Shown: positions 28,356-37,700, counted from the first letter of the stretch. The stretch is DNA of 45,691 nt from an uncultured Ruminococcus sp. (GCA_902791425.1 CADAVS010000002.1:1-45691); one strand, 5' to 3'. The notes: a model not told the origin generated them from the letters alone. Translations and numbers: made by a program.

Positions 28356-29309
28356 TTACCACTTAATAATACAGGTTGCACTTGAAAGTCCGCCGCCAAA
28401 TGCCGTCATAGCGATTATGTCGCCCCTTTTCAAGTCGCCCGTACGGTTTAACTCATCAAGAGCCATCGGTATGCTTGCCGCAGATGTGTTACCGTACTTT
28501 TCAATGTTCACAAAAAACTTTTCCATCGGCAAACCCAAACGCTTGCTTGCAAACTGAATAATTCTTATATTAGCCTGATGAGGAACAACATATTTAATAT
28601 CCTCAACCGACAAACCTGCTTTTTCTGTTATCTCCTGAATTTCAGAAGTAATAGTATTTACAGCGAACTTAAAGGTTTCCTGTCCGTCCATAAAGACGTG
28701 TGCCGCTCCTATCTCCTTGTCATAGTACGGCGACGCATCTGTTCCCGACGGGATTTTGATTACGTCGTCACCGCCATAGGTGGCAATCTTAGACTCTAAA
28801 TATCCGTCACCTTCCTCCAGCACTGCGGCACCTGCACCATCACCAAAGATTACGCAGGTTCCTCTATCCTTCCAATCTATAATTCGGCTCATTCTTTCAC
28901 TGCCGACAACCAAAGCCTTTTTCGCCTTTCCTCTGGCAAAGAAGCCTGCCGCCGTATCTATCGCAAATAAAAAACCGCTGCAGGCTGAGTTTACATCAAA
29001 GGCAGGACACTTTGCACCTAACAGCTTTTGAATGTTTCCTGCCGCAGTCGGACATATGGTGTCATTACTGATTGATGCAACTATAATCAAGTCCAATTCC
29101 TCAGGCTTGACATTGCTCATTTCAAGGGCGTTTAACGCCGCCTTATATCCCATCTCAGCCGCACTCTCATCAGTAGAAATATGCCTTTCGGATATTCCCA
29201 CACGCTGTTTTATCCATTCATCAGACGTGTCGATAACTTCCGCTAAATCAAAATTTGTTACCACTTTTTCAGGAACATAACTGCCTGTTCCAATAATTCT
29301 AAAACTCAT
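28356..29309 (-). CDS. fabH: 3-oxoacyl-ACP synthase III
   Basis: 317 residues with the catalytic triad Cys110 (NSACSGFLFAID), His244 (VPHQANIRII) and Asn274 (KYGNTSAASIP). It starts fatty-acid synthesis by condensing acyl-CoA with malonyl-ACP. It is the first enzyme gene after the MarR-type regulator. AAGGAAG lies upstream of the ATG at 29309. Confidence 0.98.
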   Translation of the reverse strand: MSFRIIGTGSYVPEKVVTNFDLAEVIDTSDEWIKQRVGISERHISTDESAAEMGYKAALNALEMSNVKPEELDLIIVASISNDTICPTAAGNIQKLLGAKCPAFDVNSACSGFLFAIDTAAGFFARGKAKKALVVGSERMSRIIDWKDRGTCVIFGDGAGAAVLEEGDGYLESKIATYGGDDVIKIPSGTDASPYYDKEIGAAHVFMDGQETFKFAVNTITSEIQEITEKAGLSVEDIKYVVPHQANIRIIQFASKRLGLPMEKFFVNIEKYGNTSAASIPMALDELNRTGDLKRGDIIAMTAFGGGLSSATCIIKW

Positions 29310-29365
29310 AACAACTTCTTCCTTCTACATATTTTAACTTTTGGCTTATAAACACAAGTTACAGC

Positions 29366-29824
29366 CTATTGTTTGTTCTTATCATTCAGATATGTGCTAA
29401 TATTATTGGCAATAGTCCTCAGAGAACGATACATCGTTGTTCTGTCCTCGTCCGCAATATTTGTCAAGCTGAACATATCTACGTATTTACAAATCGCATC
29501 TTCAATACGTGCAGCTTGCTCATTGCCCTTTTTTGTCAAAACCGCAGGCGTGTTATACTTCTTTCCGCCATCGTGATTGGGGTAGTGTATATAACCTTTT
29601 TCATACAAACCTGCGTAAATCCTGGACACAGCCGACTTGCTGACATTGTTAATCTCACTCATTTGAGAAACCGTCAAGCCCTCACTATACCGAGATAAAT
29701 AAAATAAGTACATTGAATCCCCGCCGTTTAGTCCGTGTGCATTCATCACTTCGTTTTTTATCTGCTCTATTCCCTTGCTGATTATAGTTATATTCTTCGT
29801 AAAATTTATAAACCGTTGTAACAT
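29366..29824 (-). CDS. fabT: MarR-family regulator of fatty-acid synthesis (FabT type)
   Basis: 152 residues from the ATG at 29824; a GTG three codons upstream is possible but less well placed. A winged-helix domain is visible: GLTVSQMSEINNVSKSAVSRI as the DNA-binding helices, then a wing with DGGKKYNTPAVLT, flanked by dimerisation helices. FabT regulators head fab operons in several Firmicutes and repress them when bound to long-chain acyl-ACP. The position as the first gene of the fab operon and a palindrome over its own promoter support that role. Direct ligand or operator evidence is lacking, so FabT is inferred from context; MarR family membership is clear. Confidence 0.85.
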   Translation of the reverse strand: MLQRFINFTKNITIISKGIEQIKNEVMNAHGLNGGDSMYLFYLSRYSEGLTVSQMSEINNVSKSAVSRIYAGLYEKGYIHYPNHDGGKKYNTPAVLTKKGNEQAARIEDAICKYVDMFSLTNIADEDRTTMYRSLRTIANNISTYLNDKNKQ

Positions 29825-29889
29825 AAAAAACACCCTAACACATCAACACAAATAATTCATTCCCTTAAACCCTATATCAACATATCACA

Positions 29890-29908
29890 GAAAATCTGAA
29901 AGATTTTC
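29890..29908 (-). other. Short hairpin in the fabT leader
   Basis: Perfect 8-base arms GAAAATCT and AGATTTTC with a 3-base loop. It lies in the roughly 120-base untranslated leader between the predicted start site and fabT. A weaker hairpin (AGCAC/GTGCT) follows at about 29924-29940. Confidence 0.5.
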
Positions 29909-29950
29909 TCTCCTCTGCAACATAGCACACCATAGGTGCTGCGTAGTGTT

Positions 29951-29979
29951 ATTATAACATACGCTTGTTGACAAGTCAA
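29951..29979 (-). promoter_or_regulatory. Consensus promoter of the fab operon
   Basis: Minus-strand TTGACT (29974-29979) and TATAAT (29951-29956) with 17-base spacing. Confidence 0.8.
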
Positions 29980-29983
29980 CAAG
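29964..29983. promoter_or_regulatory. Palindromic operator over the fab promoter
   Basis: Perfect 9-base half-sites CTTGTTGAC and GTCAACAAG separated by two bases, covering the -35 element and half of the spacer. The geometry suits a MarR-family dimer, most likely the FabT-type protein encoded just downstream. Confidence 0.75.
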
Positions 29984-30039
29984 TTTTTTTGTCATTTTTT
30001 GCATATTTACATCTTATTCACATTTCTGTACTAACCCGT

Positions 30040-30067
30040 AAAAAAATGCCTTAAATCAAGGCATTTT
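30040..30067 (-). terminator. Terminator of the murA2-yycJ operon
   Basis: Minus-strand arms AAAATGCCTT and AAGGCATTTT around a 5-base loop, followed by a run of T. It lies 13 bases after the stop of the metallo-hydrolase gene. Confidence 0.88.
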
Positions 30068-30079
30068 AATTTATCACAA

Positions 30080-30862
30080 TTAACGGCAACGGCCTATTGT
30101 ATTTCTGTCCGCAACACAAAGCGTCAAATCACGGCCAACCTTTATATCTGCTTCGTTGAGGGCAAGCTCAACAGTTTTGAGGGCAAGCTTCGGATAGTTA
30201 TTTTCCTCGCTCAAGTGACCAAGAAGAATATTCTCCGTTCCCAGCTTTACCAAAAATTCTGCCGCTTTTCCTGCTTCGTCATTTGAAAGATGCCCGTACC
30301 TTCCGCGTATTCTGCGTTTCAGCTGAATAGGATATCTTCCTATTTCCAACATATTGACATCGTGATTTGCCTCTAACAAAACAGTGTTGCTTTTTTTGAC
30401 AGCCTCGAATAGATCTTTTTTCAGTTCCCCAATATCAGTTGCAACCGAAACCTTTTCGCTGCCATTTATAAAACTGTAACCCACAGGGTCAGCCGCATCG
30501 TGCGGTATCGAAAAAGGGTTTACGCCTATATCACCGATTTCAAAATCTTTATCGGTGTCGAATATCCTTTGCAATCCGTTGCTGTATGTGCCTATCTGAC
30601 TTGACATTGCTTGCCACGTTTCTTCATTTGCCCAAACAGGAAGGTTATATCTCCTCATCATAACACCGACACCCATAATATGATCGTTGTGTTCGTGTGT
30701 TATAACAATTCCGTCAAGCTCATCGGGAGATATATTAATTGACTTCAGTGAATTTTCAATTGTTTTGCCGCTGACGCCGCAATCCACCAATATTTTTGTT
30801 TTCTCTGTAAAAACTAAAGCCGCGTTACCGCGGCTTCCGCTTCTTAACGAAACTATTTCCAT
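30080..30862 (-). CDS. yycJ: Metallo-beta-lactamase-fold hydrolase, YycJ/WalJ-like
   Basis: 260 residues. The metal-binding motif THEHNDH is at about 55-61, with further ligands in IPHDAADPVGY, ATDIGELK and GHLSEENN. The N-terminus SLRSGSRGNAALV is typical of the YycJ/WalJ branch, whose members are reported to act as DNA exonucleases and to influence cell-wall and division coordination. Usually this gene lies in the walRK operon; here it follows a second murA by 24 bases. The Shine-Dalgarno is weak (GGTGATATA), suggesting coupling to murA2. Exact substrate is not readable from sequence. Confidence 0.88.
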   Translation of the reverse strand: MEIVSLRSGSRGNAALVFTEKTKILVDCGVSGKTIENSLKSINISPDELDGIVITHEHNDHIMGVGVMMRRYNLPVWANEETWQAMSSQIGTYSNGLQRIFDTDKDFEIGDIGVNPFSIPHDAADPVGYSFINGSEKVSVATDIGELKKDLFEAVKKSNTVLLEANHDVNMLEIGRYPIQLKRRIRGRYGHLSNDEAGKAAEFLVKLGTENILLGHLSEENNYPKLALKTVELALNEADIKVGRDLTLCVADRNTIGRCR

Positions 30863-30886
30863 TATATCACCATTTTATATACGGCT

Positions 30887-32170
30887 TTACACCGCATTAC
30901 TTTTGTTGTCGTCAACAGTTCTTCTGGCAATCTGAGCCCCAAGACTTCTGAGCTTTGACTCTAAATTTTCATATCCTCTGTCAATATACTTGAGATTATA
31001 AATTTCAGTAACGCCATTTGCCATAAGTCCTGCAATTACAAGTGCCGCTCCTGCTCGCAAATCTGTTGCATATACAGGCGAACCCTGCAAATGCTCACAG
31101 CCCTCAACCGCAGCAACTCTGCCATCAACGCTCACCCTTGCACCCATACGATTTAGCTCATCCACATACTTAAACCTGTTGTCCCATACATTTTCAGTAA
31201 CAAAGCTTGTTCCCTTTGCAATGGTGAGCAATGTCAAAATCTGTGGCTGCAAATCAGTGGGAAATCCGGGATATGGCTGGGTTTTAACATTGGCACTTTT
31301 CAGCTTTCTGTCATCCATATGTATGCGAATAGCATCATCATATTCTTCAACGATAACTCCCATTTCCTCAAGCTTAGCACTTAAAGACTCCATATGCTTC
31401 GGAATAATATTGGTAATAGTTACATCACCGCGTGTAGCCGCAGCTGCAATCATAAAAGTGCCTGCTTCTATCTGGTCGGGAATTACACTGAACTCACCGC
31501 CGTGAAGCTCTTTAACGCCTCTGATTTTAATAATATCCGTACCTGCACCCTTGATATTTGCACCCATACAATTTAGAAAGTTTGCAACGTCAACAATATG
31601 CGGCTCCTTTGCGGCACTTTCTATTACCGTAAGTCCCTCTGCCAATGTTGCCGCAAGCATAATATTAATTGTAGCACCAACAGATACCACATCAAGATAA
31701 ACCGAATCGCCCACAAGCTTATCGGCTCTCAAATCAACAAAACCGTGGTCAACCTCAACCTCGGCACCTAAAGTCTTAAAGCCTTTAATATGCTGGTCGA
31801 TAGGCCGTACACCAAAGTCACATCCGCCGGGCATACCTACCCTTGCACGTGAAAATCTGCCGAGCAGAGCACCCATAAGATAAGAAGACGCTCTTATACG
31901 GCGGACAGTTTCGTAGTCCGCCTCATATTTATTAAGCTTGGTACAATCAATTTCAACAGTACCCTTATCTATGAAACAAGCACTTCCGCCGAGCCCCTGA
32001 ATTATGTCAAGCAATACATCTATGTCACTTACGTGAGGAACATTATCTATTATGCATTTTCCTTTTACAAGAATAGAAGCCGCCAAAATTGCAACAGCCG
32101 AATTTTTTGCTCCGCTTATTTCAACTTCGCCGCTAAGCTTTGCTCCTCCTAATATTACCATTTTTTCCAT
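30887..32170 (-). CDS. murA2: UDP-GlcNAc 1-carboxyvinyltransferase, second copy (MurZ-like)
   Basis: 427 residues, same reaction and fold as the dcw copy. Lys22 (ISGAKNSAV) and catalytic Cys117 ([12 protein letters not shown]) are present, so the enzyme should be active and fosfomycin-sensitive. The C-terminal [19 protein letters not shown] and [12 protein letters not shown] motifs are complete. It is clearly diverged from the copy at 9861-11111 and is not a recent duplicate. GGGAG lies seven bases before the ATG at 32170. It is the first gene of a two-gene operon with yycJ. Confidence 0.95.
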   Translation of the reverse strand: MEKMVILGGAKLSGEVEISGAKNSAVAILAASILVKGKCIIDNVPHVSDIDVLLDIIQGLGGSACFIDKGTVEIDCTKLNKYEADYETVRRIRASSYLMGALLGRFSRARVGMPGGCDFGVRPIDQHIKGFKTLGAEVEVDHGFVDLRADKLVGDSVYLDVVSVGATINIMLAATLAEGLTVIESAAKEPHIVDVANFLNCMGANIKGAGTDIIKIRGVKELHGGEFSVIPDQIEAGTFMIAAAATRGDVTITNIIPKHMESLSAKLEEMGVIVEEYDDAIRIHMDDRKLKSANVKTQPYPGFPTDLQPQILTLLTIAKGTSFVTENVWDNRFKYVDELNRMGARVSVDGRVAAVEGCEHLQGSPVYATDLRAGAALVIAGLMANGVTEIYNLKYIDRGYENLESKLRSLGAQIARRTVDDNKSNAV

Positions 32171-32241
32171 AGAGATACTCCCACCCTCGGATTTATTATA
32201 TATATAGTGTTTTCGTACAATAATCCATTCTAAATATAGTT

Positions 32242-32270
32242 ATTATACCAATAACACTGCAATAATGCAA
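32242..32270 (-). promoter_or_regulatory. Promoter of murA2
   Basis: Minus-strand TTGCAT (32265-32270) and TATAAT (32242-32247) with 17-base spacing, about 70 bases before the start codon. Confidence 0.7.
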
Positions 32271-32278
32271 GCATTATT
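32261..32278. promoter_or_regulatory. Palindrome over the murA2 -35 element
   Basis: Half-sites AATAATGC and GCATTATT separated by AA. It covers the -35 box, as the fab palindrome does, and could be a repressor site; no candidate regulator is evident. Confidence 0.45.
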
Positions 32279-32300
32279 TTAAAAATGTTGTCCACAAAGA

Positions 32301-32324
32301 ATGGTATTCCTTATGTAATACCAT
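32301..32324. other. Inverted repeat in the murA2/amidase divergent region
   Basis: Perfect 8-base arms ATGGTATT and AATACCAT around an 8-base centre. It may be a second operator between the two divergent promoters. The remainder of the 320-base gap is AT-rich and shows no reading frame. Confidence 0.4.
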
Positions 32325-32425
32325 ACAACACGCCGATTTTTAATATTATATGTTATATTGTACCATATTGATATTACATATGGGTTACCAAAATATTAAA
32401 TCTTATCAAAACATTTTGTCCGACC

Positions 32426-32453
32426 TTGCATATTATGTAAACAGGGGTAGAAT
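32426..32453 (+). promoter_or_regulatory. Possible promoter of the amidase gene
   Basis: TTGCAT (32426-32431) and TAGAAT (32448-32453) with 16-base spacing, 37 bases before the ATG. Confidence 0.45.
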
Positions 32454-32490
32454 TTTAAATTTAAAATAATCAAAAAAAGGAAGTGATTAG

Positions 32491-33048
32491 ATGGCAACCA
32501 AAATATTTGTTGATGCCGGTCACGGCGGCACAGACCCCGGTGCAGTCGGAAACGGCGTCACCGAAAGCTATGTCAACTTAAGCGTTGCGGTTCAATTGGC
32601 AGAGCTTTTAAGAGATGCAGGATATGAAGTTAAATTATATCGCAGTACCAACAGCGAAAATGTGTTACCCGGTAAGAGCGCGGACCTGACCAACAGAGCA
32701 AGAATGGCAAATGAGTGGGGTGCCGATTATTTTATCAGCATACACACCAACAGCTCACCCAACCCTGCTGCAAACGGCTTTGAAGCATATATATATCGTC
32801 TTGGCAACGCTGCTCAGCCTCTTGCCGAGTCCATTGTAAAATCTTTTGTAGCTCGTCTGGGTTCAAAGGATAACGGAGTCAAGGCGGCTAACTTTGCTGT
32901 CCTCCGTCAGACAGATATGCCCTCAGTTCTATTGGAGCTTGGCTATTTAAGCAATCCCACCGAAGCGTTGAACTTGAACAGCCCTGCCTGGCAAACAGCG
33001 GCGGCGGAAGCAATCTTTGCAGGTATATACAACTATGTAAAACCTTAA
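32491..33048 (+). CDS. N-acetylmuramoyl-L-alanine amidase (Amidase_3), leaderless
   Basis: 185 residues, a single zinc-dependent Amidase_3 domain that cleaves the bond between MurNAc and L-Ala. Zinc ligands and catalytic residues are visible: His in FVDAGHGGTDPG, Glu in VTESYVNLS, His in ISIHTNSS and the catalytic Glu in LLELGYLSN. The protein begins directly with the domain (MATKIFVDAGHGG), with no signal peptide, membrane anchor or cell-wall-binding domain. That is unlike CwlD (which has an N-terminal membrane segment) or LytC and recalls phage endolysins and some stand-alone clostridial amidases. No phage genes are near. AAGGAAG precedes the ATG. How it reaches the wall is unknown: lysis, another export route or cytoplasmic recycling are possible. 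Confidence 0.92.
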   Translation: MATKIFVDAGHGGTDPGAVGNGVTESYVNLSVAVQLAELLRDAGYEVKLYRSTNSENVLPGKSADLTNRARMANEWGADYFISIHTNSSPNPAANGFEAYIYRLGNAAQPLAESIVKSFVARLGSKDNGVKAANFAVLRQTDMPSVLLELGYLSNPTEALNLNSPAWQTAAAEAIFAGIYNYVKP

Positions 33049-33050
33049 AG

Positions 33051-33164
33051 ACAGCAAAAGGGCTGTTGCTTTTAGTGCAGACAGACGTATGACATAAAAC
33101 CATTCGTCTGCAAACAGAACACACCGCTTGGAGTACACAAAGTACACCGTTCGGGTGTGTTCTG
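33051..33164. terminator. Convergent, highly structured terminator region
   Basis: Between the amidase (plus) and the TSCPD gene (minus). A short hairpin ACAGC/GCTGT (33051-33065) is followed by TGCTTTT on the plus strand and CTTT on the minus strand, so it can work both ways. Next come GCAGAC/GTCTGC (about 33077-33112) and a larger hairpin with perfect 11-base arms CAGAACACACC and GGTGTGTTCTG (about 33115-33164) holding an inner GTAC/GTAC stem. Confidence 0.6.
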
Positions 33165-33225
33165 TCCGTTCTGCATCTAAAATCAATCAGCCCCAACGTG
33201 CTTATTAACGCAACAACCCTCAATA

Positions 33226-33471
33226 TTATAAAACTTCTTTAAGTGCCTGAGCAAGCTGAGCAGGACAAGAGGTTCCTCTGCCGTTGCAATCTATTCCGTC
33301 TAACAGAGTAATTACCTTTTCGACCTCCATACCCTCGACTAACTTTGAAATTCCCTGTGTATTTCCGTTGCAGCCACCATTAAAAACAACATTCTTAACT
33401 ATCTTTCCGTCTGTTTCAAAGGTTATATATCTTGAACAAGTCCCTCTTGTTTTATATTCATAGCTTTGCAT
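33226..33471 (-). CDS. Small TSCPD-domain protein (TIGR03905-like)
   Basis: 81 residues. It carries the SCP-x-Q-L-A-x-A-L motif (GTSCPAQLAQALKEV) of the TSCPD domain known from the C-terminus of vitamin-B12-dependent ribonucleotide reductases. Four cysteines (about 12, 34, 62, 69) could bind a metal or iron-sulfur cluster. Stand-alone proteins of this type are common in Clostridia, and I know of no established function. TTGGAGG lies before the ATG at 33471. It follows the phosphofructokinase by 16 bases and is probably co-transcribed. Confidence 0.85.
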   Translation of the reverse strand: MQSYEYKTRGTCSRYITFETDGKIVKNVVFNGGCNGNTQGISKLVEGMEVEKVITLLDGIDCNGRGTSCPAQLAQALKEVL

Positions 33472-33487
33472 AATTTTACCTCCAATA

Positions 33488-34708
33488 CTATTTTAACTTC
33501 ATATGAATCGGCAAACCATCTTTGACAACAGATGCAATCTCACCACAGATTAAAGGTTTGCAATATTTAACAAATTCATCAGAAACATAGGTACCATCAT
33601 TTATAATCCATTCCTGAGGAATTGTTTTCTCTAAGTTAGCAATACATTTAATATCCGCAGTTTCTATTCCGTATGAATACGGGTTGTCCGACTTTCTTAC
33701 AATAACAGCCATCTCGGCAGTTCTGTTATTCTTCGAAGCAGCAACCGCCACTGCACCTGCATCAAAAGATTCGTCTATATCCTGCTTTGACAGCAAGTGT
33801 GCCGCACATCTTTGAGGTGTGTTAAGCTCTATGCCTCTCGCTTTTACGCTTAAGCTTTCTCCAAGCCGTTTAGCCAAAAACTGTCCCATTCCCGACATAA
33901 TCTTATGTCCAAAGGCGTCAAGCCCTGCGTGAACAGAACCGCTGTTTGCAACATATTCACCGTTTTTATCACGCAATGCCTCTGACACCGCAATAACAAC
34001 TGTATTCTTTTTTTCTAACAGCTTCTTTGTCTTTTGGACACACTTATCTAAATCAAAGCTTCTTTCGGGCAGATAAATCATATCCACCCCACAGCAATCC
34101 TCACCTTTGGCAAGGGCACTTGCCGCCGTAAGCCAGCCGGCGTTTCTGCCCATTATCTCGATAACTGTTATTGACTTTATATCATATACAGAGCTGTCGC
34201 ATATTATTTCTTTAACAGTGGTGGCAATATATTTTGCGGCACTTCCAAATCCCGGAGTGTGGTCTGTAACTGCCAAATCATTGTCCACCGTCTTGGGAAC
34301 GCCCATAAAGCTGATATCGCTGTTTATCTCTTTGGCATATGCCGAAAGCTTTGCAACCGTATCCATTGAATCGTTACCGCCGATATAAATAAAATGTTTT
34401 ATATCAAGCTCTGCAAACAAATCAAACAACTTTTCATATACTGTTTTGTCATCAGCAACACTCGGCAATTTATACCTGCAACTGCCAAGGGCAGACGATG
34501 GAGTTTGCTTTAATATCTCAATATCCTTTTCTGTTTTGAGATATTCGCTTAAATCAAGATATTTGCCCTCAATCAATCCCTTTACGCCATCAATCATACC
34601 ATAGACCTTGGCATCCTTATATTTTATACCTTCACAATATGCACCTGCAAGGCTTGCATTTATTGCAGCCGTCGGTCCGCCTGATTGACCTATTATTATA
34701 TTTCCCAT
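33488..34708 (-). CDS. pfp: PPi-type 6-phosphofructokinase
   Basis: 406 residues of the PfkA fold. IIIGQSGGPTAAINAS opens the phosphoryl-donor site. IGGNDSMDT at about 109-117 has Asp at the position that is Gly104 in ATP-dependent E. coli PfkA, and PKTVDND at 138-144 has Lys in place of Gly124. Both exchanges are the known marks of pyrophosphate-dependent enzymes. MGRNAGWL and the fructose-6-phosphate-binding part follow. It would phosphorylate fructose 6-phosphate with PPi in a reversible glycolytic step, saving ATP. The Asn before the Asp (usually Asp) is a minor variant. It lies 69 bases after rpoC, behind the rpoC terminator. Confidence 0.9.
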   Translation of the reverse strand: MGNIIIGQSGGPTAAINASLAGAYCEGIKYKDAKVYGMIDGVKGLIEGKYLDLSEYLKTEKDIEILKQTPSSALGSCRYKLPSVADDKTVYEKLFDLFAELDIKHFIYIGGNDSMDTVAKLSAYAKEINSDISFMGVPKTVDNDLAVTDHTPGFGSAAKYIATTVKEIICDSSVYDIKSITVIEIMGRNAGWLTAASALAKGEDCCGVDMIYLPERSFDLDKCVQKTKKLLEKKNTVVIAVSEALRDKNGEYVANSGSVHAGLDAFGHKIMSGMGQFLAKRLGESLSVKARGIELNTPQRCAAHLLSKQDIDESFDAGAVAVAASKNNRTAEMAVIVRKSDNPYSYGIETADIKCIANLEKTIPQEWIINDGTYVSDEFVKYCKPLICGEIASVVKDGLPIHMKLK

Positions 34709-34727
34709 ATCATACCTCTTATAATCA

Positions 34728-34766
34728 AAAATCCATTTATGCTCTGATGATGCATAAATGGATTTT
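34728..34766 (-). terminator. Terminator of the rpoBC operon
   Basis: Perfect 15-base arms AAAATCCATTTATGC and GCATAAATGGATTTT around a 9-base loop, followed on the minus strand by TTGATT. It ends 19 bases upstream of the phosphofructokinase start codon. Confidence 0.88.
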
Positions 34767-34777
34767 AAAGATTTTAC

Positions 34778-37700
34778 TTAACCTATACTGCCAATTGAAT
34801 CTACATCAATCGAAGCATCCTCATTGCTGTCAACTCCGCCGTATGCAGGATAAACCTCTATATCATTATAAGTGCTTATGCCTGTTCCGGCAGGAATCAG
34901 CTTACCTATAAGAACATTCTCTTTAAGACCAATCAACGGATCCTTCTTGCCCTTAATAGCCGCATCAGTAAGAACACGTGTTGTTTCCTGGAAGGAAGCA
35001 GCCGACAGGAACGAATCGGTAGCAAGTGCCGCCTTGGTAATACCCATAAGCTGAACTGAAAATTCAGCAGGCTCTTTGCCCTCGGCAATCATTTGATTAT
35101 TGATAGCTTCAAGCTCATACATACTGATGAGCGAACCTGTAAGCAGTCCTGTATCTCCTGATTTTTCAATCTTAACCTTACGCATCATTTGACGAACGAT
35201 AACCTCGATATGTTTATCGTTAATATCAACACCCTGCAATCTGTACACACGCTGTACTTCCTGAATAAAGTAATTCTGAACAGCGGTAGAGCCCAATACT
35301 GCAAGGATATCGTGAGGATTGATAGAACCCTCTGTAAGCGGAGTACCTGCTTCGATTTCCTGGTCGTCACGAACCTTAATTCTCGCACCGAACGGAATCA
35401 TATATGTTGCAGACTCTCCTGTGGTTTCATTCATAACAACGATTTCACGTTTGTTAGATATCTCGGTAATACGAACCTTACCTGCAATCTCAGAAATAAT
35501 AGCAACACCCTTAGGTTTTCTTGCTTCAAACAACTCCTCGACACGGGGAAGACCCTGTGTGATATCGTCTCCTGCGACACCGCCGGCGTGGAATGTACGC
35601 ATTGTAAGCTGTGTACCCGGTTCACCTATAGACTGAGCGGCAATAATACCTACCGCCTCACCTACATTTACAGGTGTAGCATTTGAAAGGTTATGACCGT
35701 AACACTTAGCACATACACCAACCTTACTGCGACACTTAACAACAGAACGAATTTTAACTTCTTTAATTCCTGCTGCAACAATTTCGTGTGCCTTAACGGC
35801 ATTTATCGTTTCATTCTCCGCTATAATCAGCTCACCTGTTGCAGGGTTTACTATATCCTCTGTAACAGTTCTGCCCTCAAGACGATCCTCAAGTGGCTCG
35901 ATTATTTCGTTGCCATCTCTGATATCGCTGACAATGATGCCATCTCTTGTTCCGCAATCCTCTTCACGAACGATAACATCCTGAGATACATCAACCAAAC
36001 GACGTGTCAGATAACCTGAGTCAGCCGTTCTGAGTGCTGTATCGGTAAGACCTTTACGAGCACCGTGAGTAGAAATAAAGTACTCAAGTACGGTAAGACC
36101 TTCACGGAAGTTTGAACGGATAGGAATTTCAATTGTACGTCCCGATGTATCAGCCATAAGACCACGCATTGCGGCAAGCTGACGCATCTGGTTAACGCTA
36201 CCACGGGCACCGGAGTTAGCCATCATATAAATCGGGTTAAGCTGTCTGAGGTTATCCATCATCGCATCTGTTACCTGATTTGAAGTTTCACTCCAAATTG
36301 AAATAACGTGACGATGACGTTCTTCATCTGTAAGCATACCTCTGCGGTATTTCTTCATTACCTTGTCGACACGTTCTTCTGCCTGAGCAAGCAGTCCTGC
36401 TTTTTCATCAGGAATTTGCATATCGTCTACGCAGACAGTAACTGCACCAATTGTGGAATATTTGTAACCCATAGCCTTGATATCATCAAGGAGTGTTGCC
36501 GTGTCAGTAATACCGTGAATTTTTATAGCTGCATTAATTATTTTACCGAGTAACTTTTTGTCAACGCCCGGTTCAACATTATCGTTTATAGCAACCTTAG
36601 CGGCAGGCTTTTTGAGGACATTGTCACCAATCTCCAAATCAAGCTGATGCTCAGGGTCGCTTCTGTCAACAAAGCCCAAATCCTGCGGAATTTTCTCATT
36701 GAATATCAATCTTCCGACAGTTGCATCTATCATACCTGTCTTTTCGACACCGTTTACTGTTTTGGTGACACGAACCTTAATCGGAGCGTGAAGACCGACA
36801 GCCTTATTGTTATACGCAAGAACAGCTTCTTCAACGTCAGAAAATACCTTGCCTGTACCTTTTTCAGTGTCATCTTTAAGTGTCAGGTAATAGCTACCCA
36901 AAACCATATCCTGTGTAGGAACTGTTACAGGCTTTCCGTCCTGAGGCTTAATCAGATTGTTTGCAGAGAGCATAAGGAATCTCGCCTCTGCTTGAGCCTC
37001 GTTTGATAACGGAAGGTGAACAGCCATCTGGTCACCATCGAAGTCAGCATTGAACGCTGTACATACAAGCGGGTGTAGCTTGAGTGCCTTACCCTCTACA
37101 AGAACAGGCTCGAACGCCTGAATACCAAGTCTGTGAAGGGTTGGTGCACGGTTGAGCAAAACAGGATGGTCAACAATTACCTCCTCAAGAACGTCCCATA
37201 CCTCAGGGCGTACACGCTCTACCATACGTTTAGCGGATTTGATATTGTGTGCCAAGCCATCTGATACAAGCTTTTTCATAACAAACGGCTTGAACAATTC
37301 AAGTGCCATCTTCTTAGGCAATCCGCACTGATATATCTTAAGTTCGGGACCTACAACGATAACCGAACGTCCGGAATAGTCAACACGCTTACCCAGCAAG
37401 TTCTGACGGAAACGTCCCTGCTTACCCTTAAGCATATCGGAAAGAGATTTAAGCGGACGGTTTCCCGGCCCCGTGACAGGTCTGCCACGGCGGCCGTTAT
37501 CAATAAGTGCGTCAACAGCCTCCTGCAACATACGCTTCTCGTTTCTTACAATAATTTCAGGAGCGTCTAAGTCCAAAAGACGCTTTAATCTGTTGTTTCT
37601 GTTTATAACTCTGCGGTACAAATCATTTAAGTCAGATGTAGCAAAACGTCCGCCGTCGAGCTGTACCATAGGTCTGATTTCGGGAGGGATAACCGGCAAA

